62,222 bases of DNA from Roseivirga sp. (GTDB lineage Bacteria > Bacteroidota > Bacteroidia > Cytophagales > Cyclobacteriaceae). Location of the stretch: contig JAJCYM010000011.1 of NCBI GenBank assembly GCA_029262895.1, positions 1-62,222 on the forward strand. The letters run 5' to 3'. Numbering within the stretch: the first letter of the stretch is position 1; every line of letters starts with the position of its first letter. The notes beneath the pieces were generated by a model, which was not told where the DNA came from, did not search any database, and worked only from the letters and a program-made list of their open reading frames with translations. A program made the translations under genes and the position numbers. Shown in pieces: positions 44,901 to 53,194 of this stretch.

Positions 44901-47059
44901 GAAGAGACACTGTGCAATATTATTGGCGAACTGTTTTTGTTGAAGAACTTGAGCTAGATCCACGACCATATGCAACCTCGAGCTTCACTTTTATTCGTAA
45001 TGGTGTTGAGGGTTGGGGCCAAACGGAATTTGATCAGTTTGAAGACTTGGATTTGGTATCACTTCAGAAGGATGAGGTGTTGAACCGGTGGATTCTTGTT
45101 GGTTCGCAAACCAATATTGAAGTGCTGGTATATGGAAGGGATCACCCCAATAGCTCCAGCGCTACCAATACAACCGTCAACCTAAATAATGTTCCGTTTA
45201 TCGTCCCACAGGCGGGTAGGCTTTGCAGCTTAAATACGCTAAACGCCATCGCTTTTGATAAGGACACCGGCCAGCCTTATGTGGTCTTGCGAACTGATGG
45301 CACTTTTGATATTGATGATCCCTTGACTTGTGGGCCTACTCCTCAAGTGATTAACAGATTCACTAATAATGTACTCTCAGATATTGCTATTCTACCGGCA
45401 GATAGCCAGATGAAAGCCTATGTGGACGGTGTGGCGACAGATGACTTTGTTTTGATTTTCACTTTGGGTACTGTTCGGTTTCAGGATTTCAGACAGGATG
45501 TGCGCGATGATTTGGGCAGACTTGGCACAGAAAATATACTGGGAAACCTGCAGGATGGAGAGCCACTGGTGATCTTCGGTAGAAAGGATATTCCAGAAGG
45601 TTCAGCAACTGTTGTGAGAGGTGAGCCTATCGGAGGGTCTACCGTTCGAACCGATAAGGAGGTGAGGTTCACAGGTCAAATCAATGCCAACACGGACAGG
45701 GGAAGCATCACTACAATCCCGATTGGTCCGTCCGTGGGCTGGGGTAATCTGTCACACCGCATCAATGCCGATCCAATCGAAGATGTTGTGAAATTCGATG
45801 TAATAGGGGTTGACGATCAGGGCAATGAAACAACTTTGTTTGCAGACATTACTGAGGCGCAATTAGACCTGAGTACTATTGATCCTGCTGTTTACCCTTT
45901 TATCAGACTATACCTGAACCTTGTGGATGAAGAATCAGCCACACCGGCTCAGCTGGAAAATTGGCTGGTGACTTATCAGGGTGTTCCGGAAGGTATCGTT
46001 TCCTTACAAAACGATGAAAACAGAAATGTTCAGCTTCAGGAAGGGGAGCCTTTTAATGGTCAGTTTAGTTTCACAAACATCTCAATTCATGATTTTGCTG
46101 GGCCTTTAACGGTACGTTACACATTTACTAACCAAGTCACTGGTGAGGAGCAAACAAGCACATTGGAAATTCCGGCTGTATTAGCTGGCCAGTCTGTAGA
46201 TTTTGAAATACCAATTGAGACAAGAGGGCGGGTAGGCCTGAATGATCTTGAGGTGTTTGTTAATCCGGGAGATCAATTGGAGCAGTTTTTCAATAATAAT
46301 GTGCTTAGGCTTAATTCCTTTTATGAAGTAATTAGGGACAATGTCAACCCTGCTATTGATGTCACCTTTGATGGTATCTATATATTGGACGGGGATATTG
46401 TTTCTCCAAACCCGCTGATTACTATGGAATTACGGGACAACAACCAGTTTTTATTGAAGGAAGACACCTTGGGTGTTGAGATTTATTTGAGGGAAAATTG
46501 TGAGACTTGCGAAAGGAAGCGCATCAATTTTTCAAGCCCTTCGGTCAATTATTTTCCTGCCACTCCAAGTTCAAATTACCGGGTAGAGTTTCAGCCCGAT
46601 GAAGCCTTGGCTGATGGGAGCCATAACCTAGAGGTTGAGGCTACGGATGCTACTGGAAATCAGTCTGGTATTACTCCTTATAATATCAATTTTGAAGTCA
46701 TAAATCGATCAGCGATTTCTAATTTTTATCCCTATCCGAACCCATTTTCAACTAGTACGAGATTTGTTTTCACCATTACCGGAAATGTGCTCCCGGACCA
46801 ACTGAAAATCCAGATTTTTACCGTGTCGGGCAAACTGGTACGTGAAATCTCACAAGCTGAATTGGGACCAATTCGTACAGGGAACAACATCTCCGACTTT
46901 GCCTGGGACGGCAAGGATGAATTTGGTGGTCAACTGGCTAATGGCACTTATATCTACAGAGTGGTGGCCAAAATGAATGGCCAGGACATAGGTCAACATT
47001 TTACGGCAGGGGATAAGGGTTTCAGAAAAGGCTGGGGCAAGCTGGTGATACTTAGATAA
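41969..47059 (+). CDS. porU2: PorU2-like C25 peptidase, putative T9SS sortase
   Basis: A 1696-residue exported protein. A signal peptide (1-24) is followed by an N-terminal domain with KTGKNGIHRLTYENI typical of PorU-like proteins. The C25 (gingipain-fold) peptidase domain covers about 410-790, with catalytic His650 in FFGHSSNQF and Cys684 in VNGCRGGEIFF. Long beta-rich and CARDB-like extracellular domains follow, and a FlgD/T9SS-type C-terminal domain (YPYPNPFSTSTRFVF) closes the protein. PorU removes the sorting domain from T9SS cargo and attaches an anchor. This larger form is probably a second sortase or a surface peptidase. A run of nine G (43262-43270) lies within the peptidase domain. 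Confidence 0.85.
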   Translation: MRISSSRWLFGLFLLLIAGPLFAQQYGNEWINYNQEYYKVKTGKNGIHRLTYENIVNAGLSVPEVNPANLQLFHRGEEVSIFVSGQEDGSFEPEDYIDFYGVKNDGTQDTELYIRPSHQPHTYHNLFSDTTAYFLTVASTAGKRMPLSAESSAGLTVEDHHSKEILNLYTSQFSFGQYYPIGNLNGESKLAQYDLGQGWIGSNIEKNAQTEANGTNHRDFVVDGIFLTEETLGRPQLEIQIVGFGNVLHNARIFVGPSQDDLRLIRDNFLLNYASHGFENQQLQWSDISPTGRLFVRVEEVGFPEFARDVVFVSYIKVTFPQEVDVQSESGVFFNFDKPELGLARLNIDNVVERQRAYDITDTKNPIRLVTTDVSDNSVETVIDMTSRLRTVYTEDESKPVIPSIERVRFSNRDLGNADYLIISHAHLKQAGGGYDDPVQAYVDYRSSIEGGGFNVYYADVMTLYDEFSYGEFTPLALKRFNRYAYDTANPKYLFLIGKSRRVDNGSWRLPNPIVGPSRHLVPTIGAPGSDILYTAGLSGRENYPAYPVGRLSVSEPANVGYYLNKVKEKESTLKDSPWAKNFLHFSGGTTTSEITLFRNFVQGFEEVVAADFLGANVNSIFKRNNNSVQFFNVSEEVNRGVGFVTFFGHSSNQFTDIDIGNVTDDRNGYFNAGRYPAFLVNGCRGGEIFFFNSFGENWLAAENRGATNFISHTDVGIPVPLQRYTKLFYETISDTLHMTKSIGLIQQRVIGNYLDQFNIDEIGVAMVQENLLQGDPALQIFGNDKVDYIVRDEDIFLESIDGKDITATTPFFRLGVVAGNSGRTTLDSLTVGVRRILPDGTIRQLPEVKIEAVRFQDTVYYDISNQGIDAFGDNTFEVTLDANDDVDEGSELNNTASLEINFPASGTFNTSPSNYSLISTDQATLVVQSAELRLNDKEYYVEIDTVNSFNSGWFQSNVVSGKGIGTWQVDLTNTNAGRDTVQYYWRTVFVEELELDPRPYATSSFTFIRNGVEGWGQTEFDQFEDLDLVSLQKDEVLNRWILVGSQTNIEVLVYGRDHPNSSSATNTTVNLNNVPFIVPQAGRLCSLNTLNAIAFDKDTGQPYVVLRTDGTFDIDDPLTCGPTPQVINRFTNNVLSDIAILPADSQMKAYVDGVATDDFVLIFTLGTVRFQDFRQDVRDDLGRLGTENILGNLQDGEPLVIFGRKDIPEGSATVVRGEPIGGSTVRTDKEVRFTGQINANTDRGSITTIPIGPSVGWGNLSHRINADPIEDVVKFDVIGVDDQGNETTLFADITEAQLDLSTIDPAVYPFIRLYLNLVDEESATPAQLENWLVTYQGVPEGIVSLQNDENRNVQLQEGEPFNGQFSFTNISIHDFAGPLTVRYTFTNQVTGEEQTSTLEIPAVLAGQSVDFEIPIETRGRVGLNDLEVFVNPGDQLEQFFNNNVLRLNSFYEVIRDNVNPAIDVTFDGIYILDGDIVSPNPLITMELRDNNQFLLKEDTLGVEIYLRENCETCERKRINFSSPSVNYFPATPSSNYRVEFQPDEALADGSHNLEVEATDATGNQSGITPYNINFEVINRSAISNFYPYPNPFSTSTRFVFTITGNVLPDQLKIQIFTVSGKLVREISQAELGPIRTGNNISDFAWDGKDEFGGQLANGTYIYRVVAKMNGQDIGQHFTAGDKGFRKGWGKLVILR

Positions 47060-47170
47060 GACACCTGAACTGGCATCAACTTGCTTCGAGTGTCGGATTT
47101 TCAACGAATTCACAGAAAATACTTCTTCGAATTCCTGACGCTTTTCTTATCTTATGGAACGAACTAAATC

Positions 47171-47686
47171 TTGAATGCCATGTTCCAACTCAAACCTATT
47201 TCCAAGGAAGCAGTACCAGAGGCCATAGATCGGGCAAAGCGCTATCGCTTGCTCAATGAACCATGGCATGCAGAAAGTATCTGTCGGGATATCATGGAAG
47301 TGGACCCAGACAATCAGCAAAATCTGATTGTACTGTTTTTGGCAATAACAGATCAGTTTTCCAGCGAAAAGCAAAACAAAACCATTACGGATGCTGAGCA
47401 AATTATCGAAAAACTGAAGGATGACTATGAGCAGGAGTACGCCCGAGGTATCGTGTATGAACGGCTGGCTTCAGCCGCATTAAAAAGAGGTGGCCCTAGA
47501 TCAAATTATATTGCCTATTACCATTTGGTGAAAGCAATGGACTGGTATGAAACCACTCAAAGTTCACACCCTGAAAAGGTAAATGAGTCTATACTCAGAT
47601 GGAACACCTGCGTAAGAATGATCGAACAGTTTGGTCTGAAGCCATCGCCCGATGATGATCAAGTGGTGGATATGTTGGAGTACTAG
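47171..47686 (+). CDS. Hypothetical alpha-helical protein, TPR-like
   Basis: A 171-residue soluble protein with helix pairs that suggest degenerate tetratricopeptide repeats (AIDRAKRYRLLNEPWHAESI, RDIMEVDPDNQQNL, YARGIVYERLASAAL). It has no signal peptide or membrane segment. I do not recognise a named family. Its TAG stop overlaps the stop of sdhB on the other strand within a shared CTAG at 47683-47686. Confidence 0.75.
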   Translation: MNAMFQLKPISKEAVPEAIDRAKRYRLLNEPWHAESICRDIMEVDPDNQQNLIVLFLAITDQFSSEKQNKTITDAEQIIEKLKDDYEQEYARGIVYERLASAALKRGGPRSNYIAYYHLVKAMDWYETTQSSHPEKVNESILRWNTCVRMIEQFGLKPSPDDDQVVDMLEY

Positions 47687-48435
47687 GCCTCCTGCTTAGC
47701 CGCCTTCTTTCCAAACAGTTTTCGGAATAATAATCTAACCGGATCGTAATACCTGTCCACCGCTCTTTCCTTGAGTGGAATGATAGCGTTGTCAGTAATA
47801 GCGATGCTCTCCGGACAAACCTCAGTACAGCACTTTGTGATATTACAAAGGCCAATACCCTGGTCTTTTACTATTTGCTCACTACGATCTGCAACATCAA
47901 GCGGATGCATTTCAAGGCCTGCTGACCTCACAAGGAACCTCGGGCCTGAGAAGGCATCGGTCAGCTCGTGCTCTCGTAAAACGTGACACACATTCTGACA
48001 CAGGAAGCACTCTATGCACTTGCGAAACTCCTGAACACGGTCTGCCTCGTATTGGTAAAACTTGCGTTCCCCCTTTTTAGGTGTAAAGGGAATGATCTTT
48101 TCATTCACTTTATAATTCCAGGAGACATCACAGACCAGATCCTTGATTACAGGGAAGGTCTTCATTGGGCGAATGGACATCGTTGCATCCTCAGGATACT
48201 TGTCCATGCGCTCCATACAAAGCAATTTTGGTTTTCCATTTACCTCAGCACTGCATGAGCCACATTTACCGGCTTTACAGTTCCAGCGCACTCCTAAATC
48301 CGGTGCCTGTTTTTCCTGTACCGAATGCACCGCATCGAGTACCACCATTCCCGGTATTCTGGGAACCTGATAATCAACCATTTCACCACCTTCCTTATCG
48401 CCTCGGAATATTTGAAGTTTTACGTCTTGTTCCAT
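47683..48435 (-). CDS. sdhB: Succinate dehydrogenase/fumarate reductase iron-sulfur subunit
   Basis: A 250-residue protein with the three clusters of this family. The N-terminal [2Fe-2S] ligands are Cys53, Cys58, Cys61 and Cys73 (CKAGKCGSC). The C-terminal part has Cys140, 143, 146, 150 and Cys197, 202 or 203, 207 for the [4Fe-4S] and [3Fe-4S] clusters (CIECFLCQNVC, KCCTEVCPE). It carries electrons from the flavin subunit to the membrane subunit. The order sdhC-sdhA-sdhB and the lengths resemble mycobacterial Sdh1 more than the usual Bacteroidota frdCAB. It is the last gene of the operon. Confidence 0.93.
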   Translation of the reverse strand: MEQDVKLQIFRGDKEGGEMVDYQVPRIPGMVVLDAVHSVQEKQAPDLGVRWNCKAGKCGSCSAEVNGKPKLLCMERMDKYPEDATMSIRPMKTFPVIKDLVCDVSWNYKVNEKIIPFTPKKGERKFYQYEADRVQEFRKCIECFLCQNVCHVLREHELTDAFSGPRFLVRSAGLEMHPLDVADRSEQIVKDQGIGLCNITKCCTEVCPESIAITDNAIIPLKERAVDRYYDPVRLLFRKLFGKKAAKQEA

Positions 48436-48453
48436 GCATCGAAAATATTGGTA

Positions 48454-50259
48454 CTACTTATTTAATAATTCTTGTAATTCGGCTGGTGGCTTGGCCAGCG
48501 GCTTTTTCTCCACTTCCACAGATTCACCTCTACCGTTTACTACCAGATTGACGTCACCCCAATCATCCTCTGAATTCGGGTAGTCTTCTCTTGTGTGTGC
48601 TCCACGGCTCTCTTGCCTTAACAAGGCAGCCTTTGCCACCACTTCACTAATGTCAAGCATGTTGTTAAGGTCCAATGCCAGGTGCCAACCCGGGTTGAAT
48701 TGTACGTTTCCACCAACCTTGGTGGTAGCTGCGCGCACACGCAGTTTTTTAATTTCTTCAAGAGCGAATTGCAATTCAGATTCAGTTCGAACAATGCCCA
48801 CATTGAGCTGCATCATTTTTTGAAGGTCTTCTGAAATAGCATAAGGATTCTCACCATCGGACTCATTGAAAGGCTTTAAACTTTCTTTGAGCAAATCGTT
48901 CACATCGTTTTCATTAACTCTCGGAAAATCACTTCTTCCAGCCGCAAATTTTGAGGCATGCTCACCGGCTCTTTTTCCAAAGACCAGCAGGTCGGAAAGT
49001 GAATTGCCACCCAGGCGGTTGGCGCCATGCAAACCTGCAGCTACTTCGCCACAGGCGAACAAGCCGGGAATTGTTGACTCCTGTGTTTCCGGATCAACTT
49101 TTACTCCACCCATAGTATAATGACAGGTAGGGCCAACTTCCATTGGTTCTTTGGTAATGTCTACATCAGCCAGCTGCTTGAATTGGTGGTACATACTGGG
49201 TAGCTTCTTTTTGATCTCTTCAGCTGGTCTACGCGTTGCAATGTCGAGATAGACCCCGCCATGTGGTGCTCCACGTCCTGCCAGCACCTCTCTTCGAATA
49301 GCCCTCGCTACAACGTCTCGTGTGAGCAATTCCGGAGGTCTTCGTTCTTTTGGAATTTTTCCGGCAACTACCGCTTTCACCCAGCCATTGGCTTCTTCCT
49401 CTGTTTCGGCATAGTCACCCATAAACATATCAGGCACATTGTCGAACATAAATCGTTTGCCTTCGCTGTTCTTGAGTATGCCTCCTTCACCACGGACTCC
49501 TTCTGTGATGAGTGTACCTTTGACACTTGGCGGCCACATCATACCAGTAGGGTGGAACTGGACAAATTCCATGTCCATGAGGTCGGCACCTGCCCACATG
49601 GCCAGTGCATGTCCATCGGCAGTGTATTCCCAGGAGTTTGAGGTCACCTCCCAGCAGCGGCCTGTACCCCCGGTAGCAATCACAACGGCCTTCGCATTAA
49701 AGACACTGAATTGTCCGGTTTCGCGCTGATAGGCTACACAGCCTGAGACAGTGCCATCTTCTTTTAAAATCTTGCGTACCGTGTACTCCATAAACACGTC
49801 AATGCCGGCATGTACGCCTCTGTCCTGAAGTGTTCGTAGCAATTCGAGCCCGGTTCTGTCACCAACATGCGCCAGACGCGGATAAGTGTGTCCACCAAAA
49901 TTTCTTTGTAGAATTTTCCCTTTTTTGGTACGATCAAATACTGCACCCCACTCTTCCAACTCATTTACCCGATCCGGGGATTCCTGAGCATGTAGTTCAG
50001 CCATTCTCCATTGGTTGAGGTATTTGCCTCCCTTCATGGTATCCCGAAAGTGAGTTTGCCAGTTGTCGCGATCATCGACATTGCCCAATGAAGCGGCAAC
50101 GCCACCTTCGGCCATAACCGTGTGCGCTTTCCCCAAGAGGGACTTACAAATGATTGCTGTTTTAGCACCTTGTGCGGAGGCTTCTATAGCGGCCCTGAGT
50201 CCGGCACCTCCTGCACCAATAATTACAACATCGTACTGATGAGTTGTGAATTTATCCAT
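48454..50259 (-). CDS. sdhA: Succinate dehydrogenase/fumarate reductase flavoprotein subunit
   Basis: A 601-residue flavoprotein. It has an N-terminal Rossmann motif VVIIGAGGAGLRAAIEA and His46 in KAHTVMAEGG, the site of covalent FAD attachment. The substrate site has RGAPHGGVYLD and CHYTMGGVKVD, and the second FAD motif is GLHGANRLGGNSL. It oxidises succinate to fumarate (or the reverse). It lies between the membrane subunit (3 bp away) and the FeS subunit (18 bp away). The length is normal. Confidence 0.95.
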   Translation of the reverse strand: MDKFTTHQYDVVIIGAGGAGLRAAIEASAQGAKTAIICKSLLGKAHTVMAEGGVAASLGNVDDRDNWQTHFRDTMKGGKYLNQWRMAELHAQESPDRVNELEEWGAVFDRTKKGKILQRNFGGHTYPRLAHVGDRTGLELLRTLQDRGVHAGIDVFMEYTVRKILKEDGTVSGCVAYQRETGQFSVFNAKAVVIATGGTGRCWEVTSNSWEYTADGHALAMWAGADLMDMEFVQFHPTGMMWPPSVKGTLITEGVRGEGGILKNSEGKRFMFDNVPDMFMGDYAETEEEANGWVKAVVAGKIPKERRPPELLTRDVVARAIRREVLAGRGAPHGGVYLDIATRRPAEEIKKKLPSMYHQFKQLADVDITKEPMEVGPTCHYTMGGVKVDPETQESTIPGLFACGEVAAGLHGANRLGGNSLSDLLVFGKRAGEHASKFAAGRSDFPRVNENDVNDLLKESLKPFNESDGENPYAISEDLQKMMQLNVGIVRTESELQFALEEIKKLRVRAATTKVGGNVQFNPGWHLALDLNNMLDISEVVAKAALLRQESRGAHTREDYPNSEDDWGDVNLVVNGRGESVEVEKKPLAKPPAELQELLNK

Positions 50260-50262
50260 ACT

Positions 50263-51030
50263 TTAAAATATTCTTATATCGGTAATTACACCGCTGCTGA
50301 CCAGCCAGATGTATAAGTCGGTAAATGCCACCATGAACAAACTTGTCCAGGCAAAATACATGTGGTTTTTGTTGAGTTTGGAGACCCCTTTCCAGGCCTT
50401 ATGTCTCGTCTGACCAAAGGCGACACAGGAATAACAATCTATATTACCACCAACAAGATGACGCAGTGAATGGCAAGAGAAAGTGTAGAGACTTAATAAA
50501 ATAACATTGCCTAGAATAACCAAAGAGGCGACACTCATTCCAAAACCTTCAGGCCAAATGAATGAATGCACCAAATCGATACCAAGTATCACAATGAATA
50601 CTAAAGCAAAGTACATGAAGTAGCGATGTACGTTTTGAATGATCAACAATCGTGTCTCGCCTTTATAATCTTTTTTCCGTTCTGAAACTGCACAAGCTGC
50701 AGGATCCAATGCAAATGCCCTGTAGTAGGCCTTCCGATAATAGTAGCATGTAAGCCTAAAGCCACCGGGCGCCCAAAGGACAAGGATAGCAGGAGAGAGC
50801 CAGCTTGGCATATCTTTCCAAATCACAAGAGGTGAATAGAGGGGGGATAAGAGATAGGCTGATTCAGCAGTATCAATTACATAATGCGCATTGTAGAAGA
50901 CTCGAAAAGTGGCATATACTACGAAGGTGCTAAGGGCAAGAAAGACAGACATTGGCGGTAGCCACCACAGGTCTTTACGGTCCGTATCTCCCAATCGAGT
51001 CGAACCGCTGTTAATCGTTATTTGGGTCAT
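50263..51030 (-). CDS. sdhC: Succinate dehydrogenase membrane subunit, Cys/His-rich single-subunit type
   Basis: A 255-residue membrane protein with five predicted helices (about 24-45, 78-98, 128-155, 165-188, 224-245). It is the only membrane gene of the sdh operon. It has many Cys and His: Cys95, Cys113, His135, His155, Cys186, His187, His191, Cys199, Cys202, His210 and His223. The dense segment reads CHSLRH followed by CYSC (186-202). Size and arrangement recall the membrane subunit of mycobacterial Sdh1, reported to hold a membrane-embedded Rieske-type cluster. Heme ligation by the helix His residues is an alternative. It leads the operon. Confidence 0.85.
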   Translation of the reverse strand: MTQITINSGSTRLGDTDRKDLWWLPPMSVFLALSTFVVYATFRVFYNAHYVIDTAESAYLLSPLYSPLVIWKDMPSWLSPAILVLWAPGGFRLTCYYYRKAYYRAFALDPAACAVSERKKDYKGETRLLIIQNVHRYFMYFALVFIVILGIDLVHSFIWPEGFGMSVASLVILGNVILLSLYTFSCHSLRHLVGGNIDCYSCVAFGQTRHKAWKGVSKLNKNHMYFAWTSLFMVAFTDLYIWLVSSGVITDIRIF

Positions 51031-51190
51031 CTAGTGAAGTGGAATAAATTGAAACGTTTCACAATATACTAATCATCTGGAATTGTGAAAGTGTTATCTG
51101 GTTTTCATTCAGGATGTTAGGGGCGGACGGTGAGGTTTGGAAGGAAAAAATTTCATTCAAAACCGCCATTTGGTCAAGGCTCCGGTTCTG

Positions 51191-51211
51191 GTCTTAGCGT
51201 CTCGCTAAGAC
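51191..51211. repeat. Palindromic intergenic repeat, copy A
   Basis: Perfect 9-bp inverted repeat GTCTTAGCG-TCT-CGCTAAGAC. A degenerate copy lies at 51537-51557. Both are preceded by similar sequence (GTTCT). The 254-bp gap between sdhC and the zinc-ribbon gene otherwise contains no gene. Confidence 0.75.
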
Positions 51212-51284
51212 TCGGGAGGATGGTCTATCTAAATCTTCCCCAAGCGGAAGACTTTTGGTTCAGCAGATGGGATAAGCAGGGTGC

Positions 51285-51479
51285 TTAGGCCTTCTTTTCG
51301 ACTTTGTTGCCAAACCTGTCCATCTCACAGCCACAGGATTCACAAGTGTTCCCTCCCCATAAGGCCTGGCGCATGTTTTTTGGCTTTCGAGCTTTGGGTT
51401 GCTCTTCACCACAATCCGGGCAATTGACTTTTTTAAGGTTGATTGCTGCTACCTTCTTTAGGTTATTGAACATTCCCAT
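51285..51479 (-). CDS. Small zinc-ribbon protein
   Basis: A 64-residue basic protein with two Cys pairs, CPDC (residues 20-23) and CESCGC (about 46-51), separated by a Lys/Arg-rich segment and GGN. This is the layout of a zinc ribbon. It has no signal peptide. Function is unknown; nucleic-acid or protein binding is possible. It lies alone between two copies of a palindromic repeat. Confidence 0.7.
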   Translation of the reverse strand: MGMFNNLKKVAAINLKKVNCPDCGEEQPKARKPKNMRQALWGGNTCESCGCEMDRFGNKVEKKA

Positions 51480-51536
51480 AGGTCTCTTTGGTTGAAGATT
51501 ATTTCTAATTTATAAAATATATGGGATCTCGTTCTA

Positions 51537-51557
51537 GTCTTAGCGAGACACTAATAC
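51537..51557. repeat. Palindromic intergenic repeat, copy B
   Basis: GTCTTAGCGAGACACTAATAC matches the reverse complement of copy A at 18 of 21 positions. It is followed by a CTCTGCG-type low-complexity stretch (about 51580-51612) of a kind I have seen scattered in other environmental bacterial genomes. Confidence 0.6.
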
Positions 51558-51625
51558 CAGAGGCGTTCTCTGGTCTTTATCCTCTGCGTTTCTCTGCGCC
51601 CTTTGCGGTAGGTCGGTTAATAGAC

Positions 51626-52954
51626 TTATTTAATATGCTTTTTGAGCGTAGCCATCAGTTCATCACCCCTTAAGCTGGCGCCCGCTTCAATAATGGTACC
51701 CTTCGGGTCGATCAGGTATTGAGTTGGAAAGCCATAGACGGAATAACTCCTGGCAATTTCGCTATCTAATGCGGCCAGTACCTGTGGCCAATCAATATTG
51801 TGTTTAGCTAAGAATGCTTCAAGTACAGCCTTGTCCGTATCACCCACCATTCCGACAACGGTCAACTTATTTTCAAAGGCCTTATTGGCTTCTATCAAAT
51901 AATCGATTTCATTCACACAGTACGGACAAGAGGGTGCCCAGAAATCCAGCAGGATGAAATTACCTTTAAGCGCATCCAGGCTAATGGACTTCCCTTTAAG
52001 CGTCCTTGCCTTGAAATCGGGTGCCGCAGTGCCTGCCTTTACTACTACTTTGGGCAGCACTTCCTCTTCTACTTCTTCTAGGATAATTGAAGAGCCATCC
52101 TGGGCCAGTTGCTTTATCTTTAATCCAACGCCTCCCAGATTGAAAGGCTCACTGAGCGAATAGCTTTCTGCACTGCCACGCTTGGTGTCGAATATTCCAT
52201 CTCTATTTAAATCAATATAAAAGAAGTAGTAATAACCGATGCGATAAGCAGGATTGGAGCCCAAGGCTATTTTATAATCAGTTCCTTTGACTGAAATGGA
52301 AGCTTCTTTATAATTAGGCACATACCAGGCCAATGATTCATAATCAGTAGAATCCTGAAGGAGGAACTTTATTGGTATCGTTCTTTCTTTGACTTTTCCC
52401 CGTTCAAAGTATTCTATGCTCACCTGCCCTTCTGCGACATGCTGAGATTTGCCACTGGATGTCTTGGTGAGTTGAAACGTCAATGCGGTCTCATCACTAA
52501 AGTCTTCATTGTTATTGCTGTCGACAAACAGCGTTAGCTTGTCACTTTTGTCCTTTCCAATCACCACGCTTAACACCCCATCCAACCATTTTTCAGTATG
52601 CACTTCCTCACGGATATCCTCCATTTGGCTATACATGTTCTCGGCCATGGAGCCTTCTTTATAGGACTGGTAAAAGAACTGATTCCTATCAGCAAAGGAA
52701 TGCAGCAACTTATAGTCTGATAGGCCCTTTGGGATTCCAGTGATTTTGTCTTTTTCCTTGACGGGAAATATAAATCTCTTTTGACTGAAGGGCCGGGATT
52801 TGACATCCTTAAACTCTGGATTCAGTACCACGGACTGGAATTTAACAAGCTGTTCCGTCTGTGCCTGACTTGTAAAAGCCAGTACCATCAAAAGGAGCAT
52901 GGTTAAAACACTCAGGGAAAAGCGTTTTATAATGCTGGCTTTAGTTTGGAACAT
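51626..52954 (-). CDS. TlpA-family redoxin with long N-terminal domain
   Basis: About 443 residues from the ATG at 52954. The frame is open to 53110, but only from 52954 is there a proper signal peptide (about 1-32, ending SQAQ). A 270-residue beta-rich domain of unknown type follows; it contains EF-hand-like DSNNNEDFSDE and DLNRDGIFDTKRG, possibly Ca-binding. The C-terminal thioredoxin domain (about 310-443) has the redox pair Cys343/Cys346 in WAPSCPYC. It should act in the periplasm or as an envelope-attached disulfide reductase. Not closely similar to the TlpA-DUF3738 protein outside the thioredoxin fold. Confidence 0.85.
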   Translation of the reverse strand: MFQTKASIIKRFSLSVLTMLLLMVLAFTSQAQTEQLVKFQSVVLNPEFKDVKSRPFSQKRFIFPVKEKDKITGIPKGLSDYKLLHSFADRNQFFYQSYKEGSMAENMYSQMEDIREEVHTEKWLDGVLSVVIGKDKSDKLTLFVDSNNNEDFSDETALTFQLTKTSSGKSQHVAEGQVSIEYFERGKVKERTIPIKFLLQDSTDYESLAWYVPNYKEASISVKGTDYKIALGSNPAYRIGYYYFFYIDLNRDGIFDTKRGSAESYSLSEPFNLGGVGLKIKQLAQDGSSIILEEVEEEVLPKVVVKAGTAAPDFKARTLKGKSISLDALKGNFILLDFWAPSCPYCVNEIDYLIEANKAFENKLTVVGMVGDTDKAVLEAFLAKHNIDWPQVLAALDSEIARSYSVYGFPTQYLIDPKGTIIEAGASLRGDELMATLKKHIK

Positions 52955-53194
52955 AGTTTTAGCGGATCTCTTTGAGCTCTGGTGGTTGTTGATACTTAGA
53001 CTCTGGTTGCTTGATTTCATTACAGGGCAAGATTGTTTTGCTTCTAGGAAGAAGATGGCCTGTAGAGAAAAATAGTTTGATTGTGATCTGATTTGAGGAA
53101 GGAAAGACACGAACTACAAGTTCGCGCCAGCAAGGGAATTAATGACTAGTAGTAAAATGGAAAAGAGCTTATATTTCATAATAGGGGATGCTTT

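Noticed and set aside
47060-47170. Possible terminator or small RNA after porU2
   Set aside because: I found no convincing hairpin with a T-tract in the 111-bp gap.
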